From: Magicicada cassinii
Taxonomy: Eukaryota; Arthropoda; Insecta; Hemiptera; Cicadidae
DNA: 20,264 bases
Assembly (NCBI GenBank): GCA_028571305.1
Contig: JAOXNS010588645.1
Coordinates: forward strand, 1 to 20,264
Direction of reading: 5' to 3'
The position numbers and the translations under genes were made by a program. Positions 1-10,526 of this stretch are shown here, piece after piece. Each line of letters starts with the position of its first letter. The stretch's first letter is position 1. Below the pieces are notes generated by a model that was given only the letters and a program-made list of their open reading frames with translations, searched no databases and was not told the DNA's origin.

Positions 1-318
1 CTTCAAGATGAATAAAGTAAACATAAATAATTGATGAGGTTTATTTTTTTATTGGAAAATTTATGCTTTGTGTGTATTGTAATTTACAGCACAACATGAA
101 GTAGATAGTGAAGATGTTTTTTACCAACATGTATAACAAAAGAGTTACTTGAATATTGTAAATATCATGGAATACAAATGTTTGTAGTATCACTCCTGAA
201 AATGAAAACATATGACTTTGATACATTTCAACAAATTATAAAACTGTCAGTTACACAATACAAAATTACTATCTCTACAATTTGACATTAACATAAAATC
301 ATGTACACACTATTGTTT

Positions 319-2164
319 TTATAAACTATGAAAGGCAGCAAAACACGAAACACCACAAAGTGGAACATTGCACGCTTTACACAGAATTTTTGTTTCTTTT
401 TTCTGCTTTTGTTTAGTGCTGCACAGTCTGCATCTCCTGCGAGTCTCTGATGGCGTTGGTATATGCGTGCCTACATTCTCAAGTCGGACCTCATTAGGAA
501 CGCCAACATAGCCAGGCTTCTTGTGCACAATAAATGATGGTCTTACTCCTATTTTCTTACATGATGAAAACCCCCTAATAAGCTGCCTGGCAAGGTTTAG
601 TATGAAATTCAGCTGTTTACTTTGCTTGTAGTTTGTACAACTGGAAAGAATTTATTATAGCTAAATCGATGAAAAAGTAAAATAACCTGTGCTACCACTT
701 TCTCGATTTCCTTTCCAACTCATAGCGATCTCAAAGTTGATCAAACCTATCAACACCACCCATTATATTGTTGTATGTTCTAACCACTTCTGGACAAGAC
801 ACTGTCTCCTTCGAACCATCTTTCATTTTCCTTGTGACAAACACTACATCCTTTGGGTTGTGGAATGTTGACAGTAAGGTTGCATCTTTGTCGTCCTTCC
901 ATCTAACAGCACCAACCCCTGATTTTGTCTCAAAAGAGAATTCTCCTCTTTCAAGTTTCAACTTTTTATTTATTAACATTTCTGGGAGGCCACTTCGATT
1001 GCCCCTAAGTGTCCCACATGTATACAAACCATCAGATAGCATTTTTCTCATTAATCTGTAAGTTGTGAAAAAGTTATCGAAGGCCACCAGTCTCTGTGTA
1101 TTGACTGTAGGGTGACAAAATTTAAAACAAATTTCACACATTGAGTACATCCCAGTTTTTCGTAGTCTTCCTGTATACATTTCAAAATTATATACGTAAC
1201 CAGTCTGTGAATCTGCCAAACACCAGATCTTGTACCCACGTTTTACCGGTTTCAGTGGTATATATTGTTTCAGAGAAGACCTCCCCTTAAACGCAACTTG
1301 CAGACTTTCATCTACCACAACGTGTAAAGAAAGGTTGTAGTTACTCCTACTTTTTTCAATTAATTCGTTTATTAGTGGCCTCAGTTTGTATAACTTATCA
1401 AAATTATGTGTACTAAAATTAGGCTGCTATCCATTGTCATTGAGACGCAGATTTTGAACAATTTGTTTGTACCTATTGATGGTCATAACGTTTGACACAC
1501 CGGAAACATTTAGCAAGGGGTCCGAATGCCAGTAGTGTTTTGCACTGGGTAATCTATGTATTCCCATTATAATGAGCATACCTATATATGCTTTTAATTC
1601 TGAAACAGAAATATCACCCCACTTTTCCCTACCATTTTGATACGCATATTTATTTGTTTCATTACATATAAACTCAAAAACTATTCATTTAGAAATTTTT
1701 CAAAATAAACTATTTCTTTATCATTTGCAGTAAATGAATGTGCTGACTGTGCTGTGTGATCATACAACTCCTTATTATAAGTCAACTCATTCTGAAAGAA
1801 ATCAAGATTGTCTCCCCATTCTTCGTCACTGTCAACATACAACGCAGACGGACTTTCTTCATCATGTAACCCACTTTCGCTTTGCTCAGCGACAGGCATG
1901 GGATGAAGTATGTAACTACTACAGTCAGGTTTATTTACAATCAGCAACTGCATTGCTACAGTTGAGAGGGCCGAGTAGAAGGTGTTCATTGTGTGATTTT
2001 TCAACAGGACTGGCGGTTGACCCTGAAATAAGACCAAAGCCATCTGATTGGCACAAAGATGATGTTGAATCTGATAAATTATCTGAATCATCAAAGGCAT
2101 CATCAACATCTCCCTCAATATCAGAAGATGTTGGATCATCTGGGAGGCTATATACTACCTGCAT
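319..2164 (-). pseudogene. piggyBac transposase, broken (DDE_Tnp_1_7 domain plus C-terminal cysteine-rich domain)
   Basis: The transposase would excise and insert the element at TTAA. The acidic N-terminus begins near 2164 with YSLPDDPTSSDIEGD, typical of the family. The core (1700-734) contains AFKGRSSLKQYIPLKP, GYKIWCLAD, VAFDNFFTTYRLM and MGGVDRFDQL. The three catalytic aspartates are present: VDES at about 1310-1312, AFDNFF at about 1076-1078 and GGVDRF at about 749-751. A C-terminal zinc finger (528-319) has CRLC, CKAC, CNVPLC and a following Cys and His. Breaks: the N-terminal part lies in three different frames (about 2164-1931, 2139-1681, then about 1705 onward). There is a TAG at 1427-1429, a TGA at 731-733 just after GGVDRFDQL, a TAG at 692-694 where the family has a second Trp of KWW, and a one-base shift near 620-645. 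The minus-strand sequence just before the first Met reads TAG-GAG-GAG-ATT-ATG, so either translation starts at this Met or a splice acceptor lies there. Confidence 0.92.
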
Positions 2165-3144
2165 AATCTCCTCCTAATTCAGATACAGGAACACATAATA
2201 TATTTTATTTGTGCCTTACCTTTTTGTGATAATAAATATCATAATAAGCACAGTGACAATGGTTTCTATATAAAAAATATTTAAAATTCTGTATTAATGC
2301 AGAAACAAGAGATATATATTGCCCCTTGACTCTAAAGTGTGTTAGAAAAAATGTAATTTTTATGAATACAAATGCCTATAGAAGCAGAATCCAATGACAT
2401 TCAATGACAATGGTTTCCCTATATTATTTTGTTATAAACCACGTAATATTGCTGATTATGAACATACAATTTCAGTTAAAAATAGAGGCTTCTTTACTAA
2501 TTAATTATCTAATATAATATATAAATAATAAGTGAACATGGAACACTTTCAATAATAAATAACTAAACTATACTTATACACTGATCTACATGATGCCTAT
2601 TATAATTATTATAACTTTTTTTCTGTATATTAAAATTTGTAATATTATATACACTTAAAATAAAAAATAAAGTGTTATATAACTAATAAACTGGAAGTAA
2701 TTTTTAGAAAATAGAGAAATACTTTTAGAGGTTAGGTGCTTGAACACATAACCTCAAGTTTACTTTTCCAAATGTGGAACACTTAAAAAAAAAACCTACA
2801 GAAAATATGACTATAGCTCGTTATTGAAATAGTCTAAAAATTACTCCTAAAATATCAATAAACACACTAAAAAACAATATACTTACTTTAGACATGTTCG
2901 AAAAGTATAAATAAACAATTCCCAAAAAAACAAACAACAACCACTACAAAAATCTTCAGTATCGCAAGTCGCAAATCATCAACAGAAACTGTACACTGCC
3001 ACTGTGATCTCTACCTGTGATAGGTCCATAGTTTTTTCTAAGTTCTACAAGCTTTCCTGAAGAGAGCAGCACTTCTCAAATGTGTTCCAAATGAGTACCT
3101 ATAAACTCTGAGTGAAAAAAACCGAAGTGTTCCACATATTTTTT
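2165..3144 (-). other. piggyBac 5' leader / subterminal region, no gene
   Basis: AT-rich DNA between the transposase start and the terminal repeat. It holds four copies of a GGAACAC core: GTGTTCCAA at 3082-3090 (with another at 3127-3135 in the terminus), TGTGGAACACTT at 2773-2784 and ATGGAACACTTT at 2538-2549. The two near the terminus are inverted relative to the two inner ones. Subterminal repeats of this sort are often transposase contact sites, but that role is inference here. The transposase promoter presumably also lies here; no TATA box can be assigned with confidence in such AT-rich sequence. Confidence 0.5.
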
Positions 3145-3166
3145 CCAACAACTGAGCCGTAAAGGG
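3145..3166 (-). repeat. piggyBac terminal inverted repeat (transposase 5' side)
   Basis: On the minus strand the terminus reads CCCTTTACGGCTCAGTTG and abuts TTAA directly. piggyBac family termini commonly begin with CCC next to TTAA. The inner edge is approximate because the partner repeat is not in the window for comparison. Confidence 0.85.
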
Positions 3167-3417
3167 TTAATAATTACTCAAGTCACCTTACACGTACAAG
3201 AATTCGCACTACCGCGAGCCCACGCGAGCATAACATTCTGAACGACACAGCCTTTTCATGTGGCATGAGCAATTTTTGCGGAAAACGTATAGTCTTGCGA
3301 GCATCTAGATCTCAAGTCAGTACCGACTTCATGGGAACTACTAACTTAACAGTGTCTAACAATGTACACAGAGATCTCATCCTTCAGTACGCCTCATCGG
3401 GTGACATACAGGTCTGA
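3164..3417 (+). other. CpG-rich islet with an open frame, no recognised product
   Basis: A stretch clearly richer in GC and CpG than its surroundings, next to the piggyBac insertion. GCGAGC occurs three times (near 3217, 3227 and 3296). One plus-strand frame is open from just after a TAA at 3158-3160 to a TGA near 3415, about 84 codons, but it begins inside the transposon end and has no early Met; the first Met would give about 50 residues. I recognise no domain. It could be a promoter or CpG island fragment, an old exon, or another repeat. The reading frame across the transposon boundary shows the full open length is partly accidental. Confidence 0.25.
3167..3170. other. TTAA target site duplication, one copy
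   Basis: TTAA directly follows the terminal GGG of the transposon on the plus strand. piggyBac elements insert only at TTAA and duplicate it. The second copy should lie outside the left edge of the window. Confidence 0.85.
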
Positions 3418-5450
3418 GATTGTTACTTTTAAAACCGTAAAGTGTTCAATACGTTTATTTTTTGATGTTTTATTATCCAAATAATATTTTCAGTTTTTGA
3501 TTGTGCGGGTACAAAAGGAAAGAGAAAGTACAGTCTGTGTTTCAAATCAGACTGTTCGGTCATAAATATCTAATTTTACACAAACGACATATGTGTGGAA
3601 GTGACTATGTATATGTATAAAAATGACATTTTTTTACATATATTTACTATGTATGTAAATTTCAGTACATATTGTGAGTAATTAATGAATTTAGAGTTTC
3701 AACACGGTTTCACTTTACACACAAACTACTCAAATATTCACTTGTACAATATGCTGATGATTTATTTCCAGCAGTGAATAGTCTTAGTAATTATCGCAAT
3801 GGTGGAAGTAATTATAAATTGATTCAGAGAGATCGACAAAGTTCCAGCTTGTCAGGTACGACTTGATCACTAATTGGAGTCTAACTCTGTTGGAAAGTTC
3901 TTCGGCTGATAGTGTTTGTAGGGGATAACAGAATTTCTAAAGTAAACAAAACAGCATTGCTGCTAATTTACGAAAAAAACTATTCAAACTTATTAACGTT
4001 GAAGATACGATTCTTAAATTTGTTTTGTTGTTTAATAGTGGATTTTATTCAGCTATTATCTTCTTAAAGCCAACGTTTCGTACCATTATGAAAACGTATA
4101 TGTTACACACGAAGACACATACAGTATTTTATAAATTAATCCGAATACTAATCATCTGGGGTTTTTTTTTGGGGGGGGGGATCTTGTTTCGAAGTTCGGT
4201 CACAGTTTTGTTTAAGTTAAAACTACTCTTTGTTTTCACATCTTACACGAAATTTCCCACAAAGGCATTTTATTTGTACAAAAAATTATTTTGTATTGAA
4301 AACGTCAACCCAGACCGGATATGATTTGGGTGATCATACTGAGACATACATCACAAACATCACGTACATCATACTTCTCAAAAAAATTGACTCTGCACAA
4401 TATAACATGAGTCACATGAATACAACGACTAATTTCTAATTATTATCCACGCTGGTTTTTTCAACATAACCTACAAAATGTTTTTTATTTCGGTAATTAA
4501 TAGGCTTTTCTTCTAAGATTAAAGTTTCAAAACTACTGTACCTATCGAAAAATCATTGTCAACGAACTGTAGAATAGTGTATAGTAGGCTACTACAGGTT
4601 CAACTTATAAAAAAGTTAAAACTCAAAACCGACTTTTATTTTGCCATCCTTATCACAATATGATTTTTAGCAAGTCTTACGCATACTTCCTTATACTGAA
4701 CCGTCTTTAGAATATTGAATTATTTCTTTTTGTATCGCTTAATAATGATGTTAAGAGATCAACCACTACTTCATATACCTTGACGATTCCTCAGAATTAC
4801 AGAGTTGTGTGAAAGTGAATGTTTTTAGTACAACTAAGAAATACTATCCAGAAGAAAAACTATACAGTTTGGAAAACCTTAAAATACGAAAATTATGACT
4901 TTAAAGTAAGATTTTTTAAAGCAAGTTTTGACACTATCAGTTGGAATGACCGGTGCAAACTTGGAACTTAATTTGTACATCTCTGTTCACACATTCACGC
5001 GCTCACAGGCACACGTAATCAGTCTTCTAACATTAGAAAAAAGTGTAAAATAGTAACCGTTACTACTTAGAGACAAGTATGTAAAACAAAAGTTGGATGA
5101 TAACATTTTGAGTTTTACGCCTGTGCAACTAAGATAGTATATAAACACGCAGATGAGAATTTATGGTTCATGGTTAAACTCTTAATACTTTCCGTTATCT
5201 TCATTTGTCTCTAGTTATTTGTAAGTCAAAATCTCTAAAGTGTATTGTCCCCTAAATGCAGAGAAAAATTATACCAGTGGATGGAGTGATATTATAAGAA
5301 GAAAGCTCCCTGAAACCAACAAGAACCAACTCCTTGGAATGTCGAGAATAGTTTGATACCTAACAAGCTTTAAATACTATATTCTACGACAAATAATTTT
5401 CGCGGAATTTTGCCTGGTCAGTGACCTTGAATCCACTATAATACATAGAT
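3418..5450. other. AT-rich intergenic DNA, no gene seen
   Basis: No coding similarity recognised on either strand. It contains a homopolymer block of G4, T9 and G10 at 4158-4180. An open plus-strand frame at 4025-4324 starts at TTG, is low in complexity and runs through that homopolymer, so I do not call it a gene. A TAGTAGGCTACTA-type short palindrome near 4580 is of a kind scattered through many invertebrate genomes. Confidence 0.5.
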
Positions 5451-5651
5451 GTAGGTACGGGAGTAATAAAAGAAGGTAGAATTAGGTGGGCAGGTCACAT
5501 ACAAAGAATGACATAGCAAAGGGCAGTGAAGAAGTATTGGAGGACCAGGCGGAAGAAGAGCAAGAGAAGGCCAATAAGATGATGGGTGGACGATGTAGAT
5601 GAAGGCTTGAGAAGACTGGGTCAGAAGGTCGCACAGGATAGAGAGGAGTAA
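5451..5651 (+). pseudogene. LINE 3' ORF remnant (C-terminal end of a reverse transcriptase polyprotein)
   Basis: One plus-strand frame carries the typical C-terminal end of an insect non-LTR retrotransposon polyprotein: EGRIRWAGHIQRM, then basic RTRRKKSKRRPIR, then WVDDVDEGLRRLG and VAQDREE. In intact relatives this region reads as RxRWxGHVxRM followed by RPxxRWxDDVxxDLxxLG. It is interrupted by a TAG after HIQRMT, a TGA before WVDD, and ends in two stops where relatives have REEW. All blocks stay in one frame, so decay is mainly point mutation. No upstream reverse transcriptase core is visible, so the copy is 5' truncated, as is usual for LINEs. No poly-A tail is evident. Clade not resolved (RTE- or Jockey-like). 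Confidence 0.8.
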
Positions 5652-7908
5652 TAAGAGTCTTAAAAAGTCTAAGTATAAATACTAAAAAAACGTTAATCTA
5701 TGTGTATCTATGCCTCAGAGAGGTTGACAATAAAAAAACTCACCTTCGTAGAGTTGACAGCTATGCTGGAGAAGAATGCACAGAATGCCGTGGACTGTAG
5801 AAATTCTACATTAATATAATTAAAAATTAGTCTCCGCTTGACCACGACATTAAAGAGTCAAATAATGAAATACATCCTCGTATTTCGGACGTATTTTAAG
5901 ATTTTACTGACTAGACGAACTAATGGTATGAGGTAAAATCAAGGATCCAAAGGGAGATCCAACACTGTTCGTTGACACAAAGAAAATAACAAACACAGGT
6001 CCAATGCATGCGATGGCCAAAGACAGGAACACATAGAGAACCATATCACAATCGCAGATTGATGAAAGTTCTAGAAGTTACGAAGATCAAAACAGGTGAC
6101 CAAAGATGAACACGATATGGGTAGAATAATGCAACTAGGTACCTAGAACTATGCGTAAAGCTTTCCCAGGTTTGAACAGGTTTCAGCTGTAGTTAAAGGT
6201 ACCAATGCGTTTCTGTGACGACTTTTAGTTCATGCTACAATATTATAGCCTTGCTGTAGACAATGTAGCCAACGTTATCGTTAGACCCCGCTTCAACGTC
6301 CCGTAAATGATTAGGTCAGCGATCCATTACGTCTGGGAGCCTCGTTTACCAGCGTGAAATGTCATTTACTCTGAAATTTATACGATACGTTCCCCTGAAC
6401 AACATTATAATTTTACGACCGGAATGGAAACAACACAAGATTTTCCAATTATCTGTTGAAAGAACACAGCGAATTAAGAGGATATGCCGTTAACGTATGC
6501 AACTCACAGGGGCCAAAACATTTTTGGAATAAATCGCTTTCTTCATTGTACTGCGGGAATTTTCGTTCACAACTCTCTGCTGTATTTTAGCAAACTCTAT
6601 TCACACTGTAACAACAGAAAGCATTACTAGTGCAACGCCTATGAAATTAGTTGAACATTAATATTGGGAAGTATTGAGTTTTCTTATAATTAAAACAGAG
6701 AAAGCAAGAAACTGCAGGAGACAATGAAAATATAAGTGAAAGGTGAGAGAAATTAGGGAGTACTTAGACGTACTGTACGGACACATAAAGACAACCCGGC
6801 TTGTTACAATGGCGAGTGTTGTTACTGCAAATCAGGGTGTCGAAACAGACTTTCTCAGAAAACTAAATCTGTACATTGGTCGTGGAAACAATGTACATTA
6901 TGGTAAGGGTGTTTGCTGAATTATGGTATGTATTATTCGGCTTCTTACATAATATGTTTAAGTTGTTTACGCTCTCAGCCGCTGAGGTGGATACTGGGTG
7001 TGGTATACCCTTCTGCCACCACAATTACATAATCTCCGGCACAACCACTTCACTTCACCATTTATGTGGTCTCGCTTGGGATTAAATTATTTTTTTTTTA
7101 CCAAATTTATATTTACGTTTTGCAAGTTGTGTTTGTTCAGTACCAGTTACAATAGCGATTTAATGAGATCGTTTTTAAGTAGAACACATTTTTATAAGAT
7201 AGTGAATTTTGAGAGAACGTTGGCTTATATTTCTTATGACGTACTGCAGCGCAATCTTTGCAAAAATTAAGATTCATCATTACGGCTGGTCACAAAATCA
7301 TACGATAAAATAACGTTTTCCGGGGTTACGTATTGATCTCCGTTCCATAGGTTATCTATTTATTTTTTAAATTTTACGAAGTGATAAATAAACAAGTAAT
7401 TTATTTATGACAAAAGCTTAAAAAGAAGTAAAATATATTAACTATATTCTGTAAAATTTAAACAGTAGTTAAACAACGGAGCGAGGTTAAATGCACTTTG
7501 TCCCTGTGCCAGTATCACCTCCCAACACTAACAAATTATCACTACGACTTAGCTAAGAAAGCGCTTTTAGAGAAATGTTATGACAGACATGGCTATAACT
7601 TTGTTATTTGCTTACAATGAACTACTTCTTATTTTGAGAAGCGGACATGTACTTATTCTTATTTTAAGGTACTAAGTACTAAGTTACTAGTTATATTATT
7701 GTACTTTGCAATGTTGTACCATTTCCGACGTTATTGGAATGTTGTACCTAGGCCTACGGTACAAACTTTATTAAAAGACGTAATAAAGCCTATGTGACGT
7801 GTATAGACTTACGAGGCTCACTGTGTTCTTTAACGGCAGAAACGTTAGTGTGTTTGTTGCATCAGTCACCAGGAAATCTCAAGAAAAGAATCCAAAATTA
7901 TGGCTTGA
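5652..7908. other. Intergenic DNA, no gene seen
   Basis: No recognised coding sequence, RNA gene or mobile element. Open frames of 60-90 codons at 6876-7085 and 6998-7270 overlap each other in different frames and have no family features. A 9-bp inverted repeat, ATAAATAAA with TTTATTTAT, lies at 7384-7408. The palindromic CTAGGCCTA motif occurs near 7750. Confidence 0.5.
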
Positions 7909-8061
7909 CAATTACACTCAATTTCTCTTGCAAGAGCAGTATTACGACAGAAGCAATTGAAGCAACGGGAAATAATGGTAAAGCATGAACCAGAAAGCGT
8001 AAAACAAGAAGGACATAACGATGACAACGACTATGATGGTGACGATTGGAGTGATAAATAA
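7909..8061 (+). CDS. Candidate terminal exon, acidic and Lys-rich tail, unrecognised
   Basis: A plus-strand frame open for 51 codons reading ...LARAVLRQKQLKQREIM (positions about 7927-7977), then MVKHEPESVKQEGHNDDND from 7975, ending DGDDWSDK and TAA at 8059-8061. A pyrimidine-rich tract followed by TTGCAAG (about 7919-7933) could be a splice acceptor, making this a last exon. The basic stretch followed by an acidic tail, with two psi-K-x-E sumoylation-type motifs (VKHE and VKQE), looks like a nuclear protein's C-terminus. That reading is inference. No domain is recognised, and a chance open frame is quite possible. The first in-frame ATG (7975) would yield only 28 residues alone. Confidence 0.2.
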   Translation, partial: QLHSISLARAVLRQKQLKQREIMVKHEPESVKQEGHNDDNDYDGDDWSDK

Positions 8062-8597
8062 TGAGAGAAGAAAACAAGGACGGCGATGAAGGGGAACGGG
8101 CAAGAAAAAATGACTCTTACCATATGCGCTGAACAAATACGTGTGCAAATTCAGGAACTACCGTGTTAAGTTACAGATATCAGCGTAATCGTTGTTGGCG
8201 GCATATTTGGGCCATGTAGACTTATGTAATGCACATCGAACAGCAAACTGACAATGTTATTTAATAGGAACGTTAACGTTAACGCAAGAAATATTAATTT
8301 CTAGATTACTAGTAGGCTTATGCTCCCTCAGCTTCAGAACTTGCTTACTATTTTGAAAGAAGTATAGATCTATTTATTATTACATAAATTTTGGAATTAG
8401 ATAATTCTTTAATTATGGAAAAAATTACAAAAATCCCAGTTACTCTACTACTCCTTTAGTAGTATAACAATAATTGTAGAGCACACAATCATACAATAAT
8501 TGCTAAAAAGTTGAACTGTCACATATGAATTAGTCTACAATTCCTTTTAATCCGGCATCCTGTTGAATTTTCACAATTTTCTCAAATTGTTTATCTT
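8062..8597. other. AT-rich intergenic DNA, small hairpins only
   Basis: No gene recognised. It contains GTTAACGTTAAC near 8274-8283, and two short perfect hairpins: TACTACT/AGTAGTA at 8446-8464 and ACAATTT/AAATTGT at 8573-8590. These are too short to assign a role. Confidence 0.5.
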
Positions 8598-8819
8598 TTT
8601 TAGGCCTTAATGTCTCAAAATTTTGAAATTTTCAAAACGTAAGACTACATTCAGTTGATAGTTAAAATTTTCTTTAATTTCATAACCTACATTCATTTTT
8701 GCGATTTATCAAACATTTAACCCACGTTTTAGGCCATGACGTAAAAGGAGTTTGAAAATTTCAAAAACGAACATTATATTTACGTTGTGGTTAGAGTTAC
8801 CTTTCATTTGCTGCTCTAC
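8598..8819 (+). repeat. Diverged direct repeat, about 93 bp, offset 129 bp
   Basis: Copy 1 (8598-8690) and copy 2 (8727-8819) share TTTTAGGCC, then TTTGAAA(A/T)TTTCAAAA, then a TTG-TAGTTA-like block, CTTTNATTT and CTAC, all at a constant offset of 129-130 bases. By eye about two thirds of positions agree. Copy 2 runs straight into the LINE remnant beginning at about 8821, so the repeat may be part of that element or an older tandem duplication that the LINE touched. Confidence 0.55.
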
Positions 8820-8820
8820 C

Positions 8821-9050
8821 TGGAGGAGAATAAAGATCAAGAATGTTCCAGGAAAATACAAAGGAACTGAGCTATATGCTGTTATAGAAAATACAGATAC
8901 TTTAATATTCATAAACTCTTGAAGAATTAGATAACTAGGACACGTGTTTGAAAAATTAGGAATTGGTAGAAAGTTGCTGACAACAGGATAAGATGGTGCG
9001 CAATAGTTGAGGAGACCAAGAGCCAGTAGAGTCAATTAACAGGACGAAGG
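8821..9050 (+). pseudogene. LINE 3' ORF remnant, heavily mutated
   Basis: A single plus-strand frame from 8821 reads WRRIKIKNVPGKYKGTELY, then NTDTLIFINS, RIR, LGHVFEKLGIGRKLLTTG and LRRPRASRVN, separated by stops. This matches the pattern WRxRxNxELYxxxxxxDIVxFIKSxRIRWLGHVxRM followed by GRPRxRW seen at the C-terminal end of insect LINE polyproteins. Stops occur after FINS, after RIR (where relatives have W), after LLTTG, before LRRPR and after RVN. No reverse transcriptase core precedes it. The long minus-strand open frame over the same DNA (9035-8709) is the antisense shadow of this element. Moderate confidence because similarity is recognised by pattern only. Confidence 0.65.
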
Positions 9051-9184
9051 AGGCGCAATTACTAGCCTCCAAAACACAGTTTGAGAGTATTCCAGAAGAG
9101 TGGATCGACTTTTATGATACCCAGCTGGACGCTGGGTTTACTTTGACCTTGTCTCATCAGTTGGGAATGTTAAGGACGGTCTAA

Positions 9185-10526
9185 ACCGTACATCTTAAGT
9201 AACGCAGTGTCACTTATATCCGCTTTTAAGCCTGTAAATTGTATAAAAAGGATACATTTTAAATTATACATGCTCTAGGTAAAGCCAACTAACGTATAAA
9301 CATTAATAACTAACAATGTAAGCAATTCTTTAAATTATGTGTTTATTGGTGTTTAATTTTAGACATGGTCGTAATATTACATACCGTATAATATTACATA
9401 CATGTTTATATCCATGTTGGCTTTTAGCATTTGAAGTTTATGGATGTTAGAAATTCCAGGTTTTGTTCAGAAACGAATTTAATTTAATACAAAGTAAACA
9501 AAATTACGAGAAATCAGTCATACCAACCGTCTACGTAAATAATCTGTTTCTTTCCTCATGTAGAGAATTATTGAATATGCAAACAAAGTCAGTTTGTTAA
9601 ACTAACTCTGACATCAGTCGTCTCCTGTAGTAATACGATATTACAGAACGTTTATATTGCGCGTATAAATAATTTGTGTTGTGGATTCTTGTCCGCCTTA
9701 CGTCTGATTTATTACAAATTGCTTTTTCGCTACGCATGACAGAACAAAGACATGGCCGCGCGTGCATACATACCTCCATGAAAAAAGTAAATGTGTACAT
9801 ACATACATAAACATGTGTATCTTATTAGGACTCTAAAATAAAATAGTACAAAAATCAACCCCCTTCTCCGAGACGTCCAACATTTGGAGACGTGTAAAAC
9901 TTTAATCAATTCATATAATGCATAGTAATGATGGGTTTTGTAGACAAGACTAAATCTAAAGATTCCGGATTTGGTTTCCGGGCGCATTTTAATTAAAGAT
10001 TCAGTTTTAGGCACCAGATCGATTCAGCCCTGTGGGAATGTGTACTTGGGCTGACATCCAGAGGTAATGTTAAGTGTAGTTCAGGACACACTGCCTTTCT
10101 TGTGTACATAGAGCATACCCTGGTTACTTTTTCTCAGCTAATTCATTGCTTCAAAGGTAGCCTTTATTATTATATAGGTAGCATTAATTTAAAGCAGTTT
10201 TTCATAACTTTTAAGAGTAGTGTTCCTCAGCTGGGGAAATTAAAAGGCGCTTTGACGTAGCGCTGACCAGACTACTCTAATAGATAACAGTACTAGCCTG
10301 AAATAGTGGTAACACTAGTTTATCACAGACTATGTCCTGCATGAGTCCTTTCGTAGAAACGCCATTATTTTTAGTTTATTTTTGAAAATCTACAGTTGAT
10401 ATTCTTCGCACATCTTGGCAGCAGCCTTCAGATAGTCATTTGCTTTTCGTTGCGTTTTGTTCCATCAACTGAGACATGGATTGTTAAAAGTATGGAGAAC
10501 CTATGTCAGTTTGTAAGTCAACATAA
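9185..10526. other. AT-rich intergenic DNA, no gene seen
   Basis: No recognised gene on either strand. Two overlapping minus-strand open frames (9800-9597 and 10014-9730) have unrelated low-complexity translations and no domain. A small palindrome, ACGGTCTAAACCGT, lies near 9176-9189. A slightly GC-richer patch at about 9960-10100 is not recognised. Confidence 0.45.

Larger units (their letters stand above)
1..3166 (-). mobile_element. piggyBac-family DNA transposon, one end outside the window
   Basis: A cut-and-paste DNA transposon read on the minus strand. Three things support it: a decayed piggyBac transposase at about 2164-319, a terminal inverted repeat that begins CCCTTTACGGCTCAG on the minus strand and ends at 3166, and a TTAA immediately outside it, the target site used by the whole family. 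The roughly 1 kb between the terminus and the transposase is AT-rich and has no other gene. The 318 bases beyond the transposase stop contain no TTAA followed by a matching CCCTTT terminus, so the other end lies to the left of the window or has been lost. The element cannot be autonomous because its transposase is broken. Family assignment is firm; the left boundary at 1 is only the window edge. Confidence 0.9.

Noticed and set aside
1-318. Search for the second piggyBac terminus
   Set aside because: No TTAA adjoining a CCCTTT-type end is present; TTAA near 287-290 is followed by unrelated sequence.
768-1061. 97-codon plus-strand open frame
   Set aside because: Antisense to the conserved piggyBac core; not a gene.
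1734-2177. 147-codon plus-strand open frame
   Set aside because: It is antisense to the piggyBac transposase N-terminus and is explained as its shadow.
4025-4324. 99-codon plus-strand open frame
   Set aside because: Starts at TTG, translates to low-complexity hydrophobic sequence and passes through the G4T9G10 run; no family features.
8709-9035. 108-codon minus-strand open frame
   Set aside because: Lies antisense to a LINE C-terminal remnant whose protein pattern is on the plus strand.
9597-10014. Two overlapping minus-strand open frames of 67 and 94 codons
   Set aside because: Different frames, no recognisable motif and no splice or start context; chance open frames fit.
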